From NCBI GenBank assembly GCA_031275405.1, contig JAISOV010000029.1:1-64000 (forward strand): DNA of 64,000 bases, in the 5' to 3' direction. The notes under the pieces were generated by a model. That model made no database searches. It was not told where the DNA came from and worked only from the letters and a program-made list of their open reading frames with translations. This document shows positions 18,295-28,282 of the stretch, piece by piece. The stretch is from Clostridium sp. GTDB taxonomy: Bacteria > Bacillota > Clostridia > Lachnospirales > Lachnospiraceae. How positions within the stretch are numbered: the stretch's first letter is position 1; each line of letters starts with the position of its first letter. Both the position numbers and the translations under genes were made by a program.

Positions 18295-19331
18295 CCCCGC
18301 TCCCTCCTTCCGGTCAGGATCCCATAAGTCCGCTCCATCCGTACAAGTCTACTGATCCGCGCCGCACACTCATACAGGGCGGCTGCGGCCCCCAGTGCCA
18401 GAAAAGGGCGAAACGGCACCGCCCACCACAGATCTGCCCTGTTCAGCAGATTGGCAGTGACGCCCGCAAACGGCATATGGATCAGATAGAGCGTAAAAGA
18501 ACGCCTGCCCAGATAGAGTAAGCAGTACTGTATTGACGCACGGCAGGGGAGATCCTCTCTGGAGGACAGGCGCAGGGCGAGGCCGAAGACCGCGGCCGCC
18601 GCGCAGGGTTCCGCCAGGAGAAAGGGCAAAGACCAGTAGCCGACTACTCCCCCCCCCGCCGCCACGATTCCCACGGTTCCCGCGACCGCAACCGCGAAAC
18701 AAGCCCACGTTTTCCGCAGAAAGCGCGGCAGGAAACGAAGCTTTTCCTCGCCGCAGCTATAGAGCCAGGCGCCGGTGAGGAAATACCCGAGCCAGTTGGC
18801 GACGTTCAGATACGGATTCAGGCCTATGCCGAGCCTGCCCAGCCCTCCCGTAACCGTCAGCAGGAAGCTGCTTACGGAAAGGGCAAAAGCCACCGCCACA
18901 CAGAGCCGTGAGCGGCGGAGGAACCCGTAGATCACGTAACACAGGATCAACATGGACATATAATAAAGAAAGGAACCGCCGCCGAGCAGGAACTTCAGGT
19001 AAGAGCCGATCCCCAGCCCGCCTTTGCGCAGAACCACATAAAGATAGACCAGCGTTCCGCAGAACAGCCACGGGATCACCAAGGAAACGGCTTTCCTTTT
19101 CACCAGCTCTTTCCAAGGCTGCCTCTCCAGGCTCGCGCAGAACAGGTATCCTGCCAGACCCAGAAAGACCGGTACTCCGAAACTGCCGAAACTCTCCAGC
19201 AGCCTGCCGCAGAACCGGGCGGCGGCGGACGCCGTCTCAGGCACCGGCGCACAGTGCGCCGACGCGACCGACAGGATCGCGAAGGCTTTCACGACATCGA
19301 TGAAGCTGCTTTCTTTCCGCGCTGTCTCCAT
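18291..19331 (-). CDS. Acyltransferase-3 family membrane protein with G9 tract
   Basis: About 346 residues with ten membrane segments. SFIDVVKAFAILSVASAHC contains the conserved early histidine of acyltransferase-3 (OafA-like) enzymes, and GVPVFLGLAGYLF the second conserved block. Members O-acetylate surface sugars. Nine G in a row (coding strand; 18649-18657) encode the GGG of AAGGGVV, inside a membrane segment; the frame is open here. I prefer the ATG at 19331, just past the upstream stop, to the one at 19352. Confidence 0.82.
   Translation of the reverse strand: METARKESSFIDVVKAFAILSVASAHCAPVPETASAAARFCGRLLESFGSFGVPVFLGLAGYLFCASLERQPWKELVKRKAVSLVIPWLFCGTLVYLYVVLRKGGLGIGSYLKFLLGGGSFLYYMSMLILCYVIYGFLRRSRLCVAVAFALSVSSFLLTVTGGLGRLGIGLNPYLNVANWLGYFLTGAWLYSCGEEKLRFLPRFLRKTWACFAVAVAGTVGIVAAGGGVVGYWSLPFLLAEPCAAAAVFGLALRLSSREDLPCRASIQYCLLYLGRRSFTLYLIHMPFAGVTANLLNRADLWWAVPFRPFLALGAAAALYECAARISRLVRMERTYGILTGRRERG
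18649..18657. repeat. Homopolymer C9 in acyltransferase-3 gene
   Basis: Nine consecutive C on the plus strand within coding sequence. The frame is intact at this length; a one-base slip would truncate the protein near mid-length. Confidence 0.9.
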
Positions 19332-19332
19332 A

Positions 19333-20036
19333 TTAGGAAGAAATCCTTTCATGGCACCACCTGATGCCCTCCCGTATCACTTTCGCCGGAATCCCGGCGA
19401 CCACCGTATTCGCCGTCCGCAGTCCTTGAGTCACGATACTGCCCTCCCCGACCACCACATCCGCCGGAACAAAAGCTCCTTTGAGCAGGGTGACGTTCCG
19501 TCCCAGCCACACGCGATCACAAATCCGGATATCCGCCGACGGGTTGAGCCGCCCGCCGTCCTGGCAGCTTACAATCGAATGGGAGTCCCCTGTCCTGACG
19601 GATACCCCGGATGAGAACAGGCAGCCTGACCCGACCTGGATCTTCGTCCCTTCGATACAGGCCAGTTCCGTCGTCCCCGCAAACAGTACCTTATGCCCGA
19701 TGTGAACCTCGTTGCCGTCGTCCTCCACGTGGATCGTCAGGGAATACGCACAGACCAGATCTCCCAGTACCACTCTGTTATGGCTGCCCTTGATAAAAAT
19801 GCGGCAGCCCTCCAAGTAGTTCCGGTCGCCAAACACGATCTCGTTGTCGCTGCCGATGACCGTGATCCGGCATTTCTTCAGGAACGCCCTCTGCCGCCGA
19901 ATGGAAATCCCCCCCCCCCGGCTCCCTGGATCTGGAATCTGTTCCGCCCCAGGACAAGATTGTATACGGCTGCGCAAAACGGCAGCCATCGGGGGTGAGC
20001 CTGTAGGTATCTTTTGACAAACGCCAAGAAGTTCAT
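19333..20036 (-). CDS. Left-handed beta-helix acetyltransferase, phase-variable, currently out of frame
   Basis: The N-terminal frame starts at the ATG at 20036, one base after the upstream stop (TGAGATG), and reads MNFLAFVKRYLQAHPRWLP up to a run of 11 G (coding strand). It then stops at 19878 after 52 residues. The rest, in the next frame, is a hexapeptide-repeat acyltransferase: GSDNEIVFGDRNYLEGCRI, then VWLGRNVTLLKGAFVPADVVVG and VAGIPAKVI. A tract of 12 or 9 restores one frame (234 residues at 12). The alternative start inside the second frame has no ribosome-binding site. Such enzymes add O-acetyl groups to sugars. Confidence 0.82.
19909..19919. repeat. Homopolymer C11 tract
   Basis: Eleven C on the plus strand, the longest homopolymer I saw in the window. 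It sits exactly where the two halves of the acetyltransferase lose frame. Confidence 0.95.
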
Positions 20037-20037
20037 C

Positions 20038-21095
<1,058 letters not shown>

Positions 21096-21114
<19 letters not shown>

Positions 21115-22361
21115 GGACGACCCTCTCTCCCCTGCTCCTTGGCGACCATAAGCTTCCTGATTTCTTCCATGAGCGCGGCATACTGCGCCTTTACGTCATA
21201 ATGCTCCTCCAGATAGCGCCGCGCGTTCTCCCCGAAGCGCCTGGTATCCGTCCGCAGGATCAGCCGGATCTGGTCATGGAAAGCTCCCGCATCGTTGCTC
21301 GGGCACCACCATCCGAAGCTCCCCTCAACAATCACCTTCCCGAGATCCGTGTTTTCATCGGTAGCCGCCAGCACCGGCAGCCCCTGCTTCATATATTCCA
21401 GCAGCCTTGAGGGGAAATTCGGGATCGTAAAACGGTAATCCAGAAAAATCAGCCCCACGTCACAGCAGCTGACCAGTTCGTCAAACTGCTCCCTTGGCAG
21501 CCACGGGAGCAGCAGGATACGCCCCGGCGGCTGCTTCGCGACATAAGGCGAGAATGTCGCATATCCGGTTCCTTGGCAGCAGCATACAAAAAAGACCTGC
21601 TCCTCGTCCGCTACTTCGTCCATACAGCGGATGATATGCGAAACCGCATGAAGCTTGCCCAGATTGCCGACAAAGGCAAAGGCCTTTTTACCGGGCGGTA
21701 TTCCGTAGCGTGCGCGGATGGCTTCCTTGTGGGCTTCTCCTACCCTATGGTATTCCCCCAAGGCAATACTGTTCGGGGAAACGCCGACCATATCCGGAGA
21801 AAGCTCCGGATTATGGCGCAGGACATATTCCCGGTTAGCTTCCGACATACAGCCGATATGATCGGAAAGCGCGTAGACCCTTTTCTCTTTTTCGCGGAAA
21901 TAACGGTACAGCAGACCGCCTTCCGAAAACATGCCCAGATCTACGGCGTTCTGCGGAAAGATGTCCTTGAGCAGAAGAACCATCACCGCCCGGTAGCACC
22001 GTTTCAAGAAAGCCAGCAGCCTGTTCCAGGTAAGCGGCGGCGTGGAGTAGAGGATGACGTCCAAGGGAATCTTCTTCAGATACTTTTTCGCCGCCCTTAA
22101 AAAACGATAGTCCAGCAACAACGTATTGATTCCCTTGACGACAAAATTCGTCTTCTGGATCCTTCCTGTCACAGGTCTGATGATCGTGGTGTTTCCCTGC
22201 CGGATCAGTGTCCGTTCCCCCTTACGCCTGTGTACAACCGGCGACAGGACATAGACCGAATGGCCGCGATCCGCAAACTCACGGAGCAGATCCGTATAAA
22301 TATTCGATCCGGATTCATAGATGGACGGGATATTGGCTATTGTCAGGAAAAGTATATTCAT
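21096..22361 (-). CDS. GT4 glycosyltransferase, WcaI-like
   Basis: A 421-residue GT-B enzyme: MNILFLTIANIPSIYESGSNIYTDLLREFADRGHSVYVL start, a VILYSTPPLTW acceptor-domain block, KKAFAFVGNLGKLHAV donor domain, then FPSRLLEYMKQGLPVLA. This layout matches the WcaI/colanic-acid type found early in capsule operons. It lies directly after the Wzx gene and overlaps the acyltransferase downstream by 19 bp. Confidence 0.83.
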
Positions 22362-22406
22362 GTTTGCTCTCCAAATCAGGGAAACGGAAAGTTTCCGCTT
22401 TCCATC

Positions 22407-23945
22407 TTAAGTCTCTTCATCGCCTCGGCTTATTTTCATGATATTTTGGAAACTGACGATTCCCTCCCGGAACTCTTTGCTCCGGCCATAGGCGAGCCAG
22501 AAAACCGCATTCGGCACCACCGTGCAGATCAGCATTCTGACCAGAAATACCGCCGTCCCTTCGCCGGAACCGCACAACGCCGCAAACACCCAGGCGAGGC
22601 CTCCCGCCAGGCACAGAACCAGAACCTGTTTGAGCCGCTTCACGAAATAGGGTCCCGACGGCTTTCCGAACCCATGCCTGTGCAGGATCCACGGCTCTAT
22701 CCATCCTGATGTGAGCGCCACGCTGCCCGCCATGCCGAGCAGTACGCCTCCGAGTCCCAGGAAACGGATCAAGGCAAGACAAAGCGCAAGGTTCAGTCCA
22801 CATTCCAGCACAGGCTTATATCGGTCATTCCATTGCAGCCCTAACACATCTTTGCAGGTAATCACCGCTTTTCTTCTGCCGTCCAGATAGAAATTCACTA
22901 CCAGAACCAGCACGATCCCCGCCGAGAAGGTGTACTCCCCCCCCAGCCAGAGAATGATGAACGGATTGAACAGCACCAGCAGGCATACCGCCGCAAATCC
23001 ATGGATCCAGAATCCCAGCAGATCCAGCACATCAAAGATCTCCCGCAGCCTTTCTCTGGACTCCGTTACCGCCACATTGCCCATACCCGCCACTACCGAC
23101 TGGAACAGAATGTTGATCGCAAGCTTCAACGCGTTCAGCACCATCAGATAATTAGCATAAAGACCCATAGTGTGAAGTCCGAGATATCTGACGATCAGCA
23201 GACTGTCTATCGCAAAGGCCACGATAAAGCCCATCTTCTGCCCCAGCATCGCCGCAGTCGTCTTGATGATACGCTTCTTTTCTTCCGAACCGATCCTTGG
23301 CACACCGCGCTCTTTGAGAAAAGGATACCTCCTGTCCGCTTCTGCGGACACCGCGAGATTGCTTGCCAGGATACAGGCCGTATTGACCAGCAGATAAAAA
23401 AGGTAATTCTGGGTCAGGACAATCACCGCTACCTGTACGCATAACTGTATGACGGAAGCGGCATCACTGTATAGGCTGGACAGCCACTTATCCTGGGCCG
23501 CGATGATGATACAGCGCTTAGACGCCCAGAAATACGACACTGCGGCGTTGATCCCCAGAACCGCGAACGCCGCGTGGGCATATGGGATCTCCCCCTCTTC
23601 TACGATGACATAGCGCAGAAGAGGGAGAGCCGCCAGCACGAAAACGAGAATACCTGTTCCAATCCAATGAAAACAGCTTCTGTAAAAGCGCAACAGCGAC
23701 TGTACCCGGATGGTATCCCCCGCCGAAACACAGTCGTACAAGCCATAGATGATCGCGGTTCCGGCCCCTAGCTGGGCATAACTGAGCATCGTAAGGAGAT
23801 TGGCAAACAGCTGTCCGACGCCTACCATTTCTATGCCCATATAGCGTATGAACACGATCCGCGAGACAAAGCCCGCCAGCAGGACGGCCAGATAGCCCGC
23901 CAGGGAGATCATAATATTTTTCGTTGCTTTCCGGCTTCTGTTCAT
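22407..23945 (-). CDS. Wzx-type flippase (second)
   Basis: A 512-residue membrane protein of the polysaccharide-transport superfamily with about 12-14 spans; ISLAGYLAVLLAGFVSRIVFIRYMG at the start and GLGGVLLGMAGSVALTS late are typical of Firmicute capsule flippases. It overlaps the Wzz gene by 4 bp, so the two are translationally coupled. A C8 tract (22937-22944) sits in the codons for LGGEY and is in frame. Confidence 0.85.
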   Translation of the reverse strand: MNRSRKATKNIMISLAGYLAVLLAGFVSRIVFIRYMGIEMVGVGQLFANLLTMLSYAQLGAGTAIIYGLYDCVSAGDTIRVQSLLRFYRSCFHWIGTGILVFVLAALPLLRYVIVEEGEIPYAHAAFAVLGINAAVSYFWASKRCIIIAAQDKWLSSLYSDAASVIQLCVQVAVIVLTQNYLFYLLVNTACILASNLAVSAEADRRYPFLKERGVPRIGSEEKKRIIKTTAAMLGQKMGFIVAFAIDSLLIVRYLGLHTMGLYANYLMVLNALKLAINILFQSVVAGMGNVAVTESRERLREIFDVLDLLGFWIHGFAAVCLLVLFNPFIILWLGGEYTFSAGIVLVLVVNFYLDGRRKAVITCKDVLGLQWNDRYKPVLECGLNLALCLALIRFLGLGGVLLGMAGSVALTSGWIEPWILHRHGFGKPSGPYFVKRLKQVLVLCLAGGLAWVFAALCGSGEGTAVFLVRMLICTVVPNAVFWLAYGRSKEFREGIVSFQNIMKISRGDEET

Positions 23946-25300
23946 CCTCTGACCATTATTCCCGCTATGGCGGCTCCGGCTTCCAAAGCCCGCCGCAGAA
24001 TGTCATCCGCTTCCTGGTAAGTCGTCCGGTACCTGCGGCAGACCAGCAGACACAAGTCTGTCTCTTTCAAAAACTTCAGATTGGCGACATCGTCCAGAAA
24101 AAAGGGAACCGCCTTAAGTCGGATATTCAGTTTATCGAAAATCCCCTGCCAGCTTTGCGGCACTTCCAGGGTATCGGGACTGACCAGCAGCAGCTCCTTT
24201 CCGGTAAAACGCGACAGGTTAGTCTCCAGGTCGTACAGAAACAGCGGGGCTTCCAGAGCCGAACCGTTTCCTCCCCCCGTTCGGTACCGCGCGGCTTCCA
24301 GCAGCTTGATACGGTAGTTGTGTCCTAGCTGCCCCCAATCCAATACACGCTCGTCAAGAACCGCTTTGAAAAGCACCCAGGCCGCCGCGCAGACCCCGCC
24401 AAGCGCGATACCTGCCATAAGATACGGCAGGAAGATCCGAAAACCTGTCTGGCGTGCCACAGTAACGGTATTGACACGGGTGTCCGTGACCAGCCTCATG
24501 GAGTTCCCCATCGCTTCTGCAGTGCCTGAACCGATATAATATAACAGTTTGTTTACGCTGTTTCTCTGCTCTGCGGCAAGCGTGGCGTCTGCTTCTATTA
24601 CAAAGGTGCAATCGACCAGGGTCAAGGAATGGGAAGCCGTCTGCGCCGCTATATCAGACGCCTTCTGTTCCAGATAGGAAACCAGCGCCCCCCCGAGGCT
24701 TTCACTGGTCTCCCGGTCCGGAGAAATGATCCGGAACGTCAGAAGCGAGGAACTTGTGGCAGTCTCGTCCGCCAGCCCTTGTTTGATAAGCGACGTGATC
24801 AGTTCTTTCAGGTACCTGTCGTCCGTTTCCAGGCCGGTTTCCTCTCGGAGGGCTTCGTAAAACTCCTCTTTCTCCAGTTCCAGAAGATACCTGTTCGCCA
24901 CCAGCAAATTGTCCCATGACGTCTCCTGGGTTGCCCCGCTGATCAGGAAAACCACACGTGCCGTAGGAACCGCCATCGCGTCCAAGCGCAGCCGCAGGGA
25001 TTCGTCATGATACTGTTTCCAGGCATACATCTCCCGGAGGATCCGTTCATAGTACCTGTCCCGTTCCTCTTGGGACAGCAGATATACGCCATCCTTCGCC
25101 GTAAGGACTACCGGCGCAGCCGACACATCCGGCAGTTCCCCGCCGGACGCGGGAGCGCTCCGCGCGGCGACGGCTTTCCATGCCCCTACGGCGCTCAGAA
25201 CCGCCGCCGAGCAGAAGAATATCACAGCCGCCCTCCACAGGTTCTCCTTGAATACCAACCAGATCCGCGCGAATTCCAGTTCCTTTTTCCCATATTCCAT
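23942..25300 (-). CDS. Wzz-like chain-length protein with degenerate kinase-like tail
   Basis: A 452-residue protein. One N-terminal membrane span (residues about 22-42), a long extracytoplasmic helical region, then a second span near residue 300 give the Wzz/polysaccharide co-polymerase layout. The cytoplasmic C-terminal 130 residues (LLLVSPDTLEVPQSW, DLCLLVCRRYRTTYQEADDILR) resemble the fold of bacterial tyrosine kinases but lack a recognisable Walker A motif and tyrosine cluster. It is first in its operon, behind the promoter at 25390-25419, and would set polymer length for set B. Confidence 0.75.
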   Translation of the reverse strand: MEYGKKELEFARIWLVFKENLWRAAVIFFCSAAVLSAVGAWKAVAARSAPASGGELPDVSAAPVVLTAKDGVYLLSQEERDRYYERILREMYAWKQYHDESLRLRLDAMAVPTARVVFLISGATQETSWDNLLVANRYLLELEKEEFYEALREETGLETDDRYLKELITSLIKQGLADETATSSSLLTFRIISPDRETSESLGGALVSYLEQKASDIAAQTASHSLTLVDCTFVIEADATLAAEQRNSVNKLLYYIGSGTAEAMGNSMRLVTDTRVNTVTVARQTGFRIFLPYLMAGIALGGVCAAAWVLFKAVLDERVLDWGQLGHNYRIKLLEAARYRTGGGNGSALEAPLFLYDLETNLSRFTGKELLLVSPDTLEVPQSWQGIFDKLNIRLKAVPFFLDDVANLKFLKETDLCLLVCRRYRTTYQEADDILRRALEAGAAIAGIMVRG

Positions 25301-25476
25301 CTGAACTTCTTCCTTATACTATTGATGATTTATTTTGGCTTGGTGCTTGGCCCGATCAGCAATCGGCAACACCGTAACACCCCTGTAGCAGTATCATCAT
25401 ATCATAAAATGATTGTCAAAGCTACCGAAAAATCCCCGGATTTTTGCTTTGAGGCTTTTTCACGCCTTTTCACGCT
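25301..25476 (-). promoter_or_regulatory. Promoter and leader of the set B operon
   Basis: On the minus strand TTGACA (25414-25419) lies 18 bp from GATACT (25390-25395), or 17 from TGATAC, a good sigma-A promoter. The start region ACAGGGGTGTTAC is shared with the degenerate copy at 3.57 kb. A leader of about 85 nt follows, with a small CCGAT/ATCGG stem, before AAGGAAG and the wzz ATG. Confidence 0.7.
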
Positions 25477-26520
25477 TTACCCCCGGTACTGCGGGAAAAA
25501 CCCCTCCGCTTCCCATGTCCCGTCTTTTTGCCGGCGCAGCTCTATGAGTTCCCGGTAGGCCTTCTCATCTATGACATGCTTCCCAATGCAGAAGTCCGTC
25601 ACCCCGTTCGGCGCAAGGGATTTCTTGTACCGGAAGATTCCGTCGTCCTGGCCGTACCCCCCTCCCAGGACAAAATTCCGGTATCCTCTCGCCTTGGCCC
25701 ATTTGATGATCTCATATTTCAGGAACTCATTCGGACGCGTTTCAAAATATTCGCTCCGCGTTCCTCCCAGAAAAGAATAGCAGTTCTCGCTTCCGCACAG
25801 CACCAGTTCCGTCGAGACGATCCGCCCTTTGCAGACCGCATGGAAATAGCAGAAATGCCCTTTCATCTCATGGAGCGTCTCATAAAAGCCGTCCTCAAAG
25901 TAGAAATTTTCCTTGGCGCCGCGCCTGTCCATCACGGAAGAATAAATCCGCTGAAATTCTTTCAGCTCTCTGCCGTCCTCATCAATGAGGATCTCCAGAT
26001 GATTGGCGGCGGCTCTTTTCAGGTTCTTGCGTACCTTATGCTCAAAGTCCATCCACAGCTCTTCCAGCGGCAGATCCAGGCTGCGAACCACATTGTGAGT
26101 GGCCGCCTGCACTTCGCCCGGAAATACTTCCTTTCCCCTGCCAAATAGCTCAAACCTCACAAATTCGCTCACATAGCCCTGTTCCCGGCAGTACCGCCCA
26201 AACGCTTCCCGGACCGTCCCGGCATTGCCGACCCGCCCCCAAGGCCCTCCATATCCATATGGCGTACTCAGATCAAAGAAACGGTTCCTTTCGATCTGTC
26301 CGCAAAACCTCCCGTCGTCAGCAATATCTCTGATCAGGACTACGTTCATGATCCGGTTGTGTTCGTCTTCATAATAAAACAGCGCGGGGCTGTCATGGGA
26401 GTTCCTGCAGAATGCCCTCGCATACGCGTTCAGATAGAATACGTCATAGTCCTCAAAGCTTCTGACCAGGGCATCCCATCTGTCTTTCTCCCACGCGTCC
26501 ACTTTCATCACGTCCGCCAT
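25477..26520 (-). CDS. FemAB/GNAT-fold acyl- or aminoacyltransferase
   Basis: A 347-residue protein of the FemAB-like double-GNAT fold: WDALVRSFEDYDVFYLNAYA start, FDLSTPYGYGGPWG, KVRKNLKRAAANHLEI (basic helix), and LGGGYGQDDGIFRYKKSL near the end, the usual BioF2-like acetyltransferase blocks. Relatives add an amino acid or acyl group to an amine. The upstream gene is a PLP enzyme that could make such an amine. I start it at 26520 (MADVMKV); the longer open frame has no support. It overlaps the upstream gene by 13 bp. Confidence 0.7.
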   Translation of the reverse strand: MADVMKVDAWEKDRWDALVRSFEDYDVFYLNAYARAFCRNSHDSPALFYYEDEHNRIMNVVLIRDIADDGRFCGQIERNRFFDLSTPYGYGGPWGRVGNAGTVREAFGRYCREQGYVSEFVRFELFGRGKEVFPGEVQAATHNVVRSLDLPLEELWMDFEHKVRKNLKRAAANHLEILIDEDGRELKEFQRIYSSVMDRRGAKENFYFEDGFYETLHEMKGHFCYFHAVCKGRIVSTELVLCGSENCYSFLGGTRSEYFETRPNEFLKYEIIKWAKARGYRNFVLGGGYGQDDGIFRYKKSLAPNGVTDFCIGKHVIDEKAYRELIELRRQKDGTWEAEGFFPQYRG

Positions 26521-27677
26521 GCCGATGCGCATCCTTTCTTGTCTTGCCTGGAAAAGTATTCCTCCAGCGTCCGGACAATCCGTTCCATATCCGAAAGCAG
26601 ATAGCGCTGGTCGCAGACCAGCGACAGTTCTTCCTCGTACAGCCGCAGGGCGCGGCCGGTCATCGTATGGAAGGCCGACAGCGGCCAATGGATCGGGCAG
26701 TAGACCTGACGGTCGGACAGATAGGCCTTCAGGTCTCCCCGCTCCTGTTTTTCCAGCAGAATCGGTACGAACAGGGGGCAGTCTTCCTCGCCGACGGTCG
26801 GATACAGGAGCCTGACCTGTGGCAGGCCTTTGAGCCGTTCGGTCAGGAAGCGGGCGTTTTCCCGCCTCGTTTCCTTCATCCGGGCGAGGTCACAGCGCAG
26901 CCACGCTTCCCTTGCCGCTTTCTCTGGCGCATAGCCCACATAGTCCTTTTCCAGCAAGGCTTCCGCCTGCCCATACAGTCTCAGGAATTCTTCCTTGGCC
27001 TGCTCTTCCTCGGCTCGTTCGGCCTTGGCCTGCCCGGCGAAAGAAATGCCAGACTCGTCCGGACGACAGATATATTCCTTTTTTTTCTGCGCCGCCCGGT
27101 TGCGCAAGGCAACATATTCCCCATGGGTACCTGTGTCATATGGGATCCGGAACGCCCCCCCGGCCTTGACCGCTTCCGCCGCCCCTGATAAGAAGACCCA
27201 TTTCCGGTAGCTTGCGTATATATAATCGGCAGGTACGGCCATACTGCTTTCCAGAGTCCATGTCCCGGGGAAAGCCCCGCTAAGACAGCTATGCGTCCGA
27301 TCCTCTACACGTACCGCATACGCGCCTGTGTCCGTTTCCGGATTCGTTGTGGAAGTTTCCGTATAACCGAAATACCGCAGCAGATACAGGCCCTCGTCAG
27401 GCAGCGCTTCGGGAATACGGCAGACCAGCCCTCCGTCCTCGCGGGGAAAGACGTCATAAAAGCGGATCTCCAGGCCATGTCTGGCAAACGGCTCGATCAT
27501 CGTATAGCAGCAGTAGGACGGCAGGCACATCCTTTTGATCCGGCGCTCCTGTAACATGTCACGGATCAGAAACTCCAGAGCCGTCCTCCCGGACAGAAAG
27601 TACCGGGACGCTTCCGCCGCCGTCCTCATGAACCCTTGATCCGTACACTCCCAGAATTCGCTTCCGATTTCTTTCAT
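26508..27677 (-). CDS. PLP-dependent aminotransferase-like protein
   Basis: A 389-residue protein that looks like a divergent DegT/fold-type-I PLP enzyme: SGRTALEFLIRDML (substrate/PLP-phosphate loop), VRVEDRTHSCLSG with the PLP-ring aspartate, and YIYASYRKWVFLSGAAEAVK where the K is the probable Schiff-base lysine. The middle holds a long charged helical stretch (AKAERAEEEQAKEEF). It is coupled to the FemAB-like gene and lies downstream of a GNAT gene, so sugar or amino-acid amine chemistry is likely; the substrate is unknown. Confidence 0.65.
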   Translation of the reverse strand: MKEIGSEFWECTDQGFMRTAAEASRYFLSGRTALEFLIRDMLQERRIKRMCLPSYCCYTMIEPFARHGLEIRFYDVFPREDGGLVCRIPEALPDEGLYLLRYFGYTETSTTNPETDTGAYAVRVEDRTHSCLSGAFPGTWTLESSMAVPADYIYASYRKWVFLSGAAEAVKAGGAFRIPYDTGTHGEYVALRNRAAQKKKEYICRPDESGISFAGQAKAERAEEEQAKEEFLRLYGQAEALLEKDYVGYAPEKAAREAWLRCDLARMKETRRENARFLTERLKGLPQVRLLYPTVGEEDCPLFVPILLEKQERGDLKAYLSDRQVYCPIHWPLSAFHTMTGRALRLYEEELSLVCDQRYLLSDMERIVRTLEEYFSRQDKKGCASAWRT

Positions 27678-27715
27678 CGCCGCACCACATTCCTTACTTG
27701 GAAAGCTCTCTTCTT

Positions 27716-28282
27716 TCAGACCTGCTCTGCCCCGCCGTACCCGAGTTCTATCTTCGCCCGCTCATAATCCGCCCTCAAGATCCCTGTAATCAGCAGATCC
27801 CAGTACCGTCCATTCCGAAAGACCGCCTGTTCTTTTTTTCCCTCTATCTTCCATCCGCATCTTTCATACATCTTCTGGGATCTGAAATTATACTGGATAA
27901 TACTACTATTTAGCCGATGTAGCCTCAGTTCTTCAAAAGCGTACCGCATAAGGGACATCACCGCGTCCATGCCGTAGCCTTTTCCCCTGCCGCTTGCGGC
28001 CAGCCGTATACCCTGAAAGGCGGAACCGTTCTTCCAATCAAGATCCACCAGATTCACCATGCCGACCGCTTCCCCAGTTTCCCGCGCCACGACCGTAAAA
28101 CGGAGGTTTTTTTTATCCGTCACTGCCTTTTGATACCACGCCTCCTGCTCGCAGGGCGCTATCGGAAAGCTCCATCCTCCCAGCAGCCGCTCCGTTTCCG
28201 GATCGTTCGCCATCTCCCGGTACAGCTCCATGTCGTCCGCTTCCATCGCTCGCAGAAATACCCTTTTCCCGATGATGTTCAT
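27716..28282 (-). CDS. GNAT N-acetyltransferase (RimJ/RimL-like)
   Basis: A 188-residue acetyltransferase: GKRVFLRAMEADDMELYREM start, ETGEAVGMVNLVDLDW, then GRGKGYGMDAVMSLMRYAFEEL, the acetyl-CoA P-loop, and YNFRSQKMYERCGW. Likely N-acetylates an amino sugar made by the neighbouring aminotransferases. The true start is probably ATG 28282, placed behind AAGGGATGGTGAT; an in-frame ATG 12 nt upstream lies inside that Shine-Dalgarno. Eight A in a row (28117-28124) could slip but the frame is intact. Confidence 0.8.
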   Translation of the reverse strand: MNIIGKRVFLRAMEADDMELYREMANDPETERLLGGWSFPIAPCEQEAWYQKAVTDKKNLRFTVVARETGEAVGMVNLVDLDWKNGSAFQGIRLAASGRGKGYGMDAVMSLMRYAFEELRLHRLNSSIIQYNFRSQKMYERCGWKIEGKKEQAVFRNGRYWDLLITGILRADYERAKIELGYGGAEQV

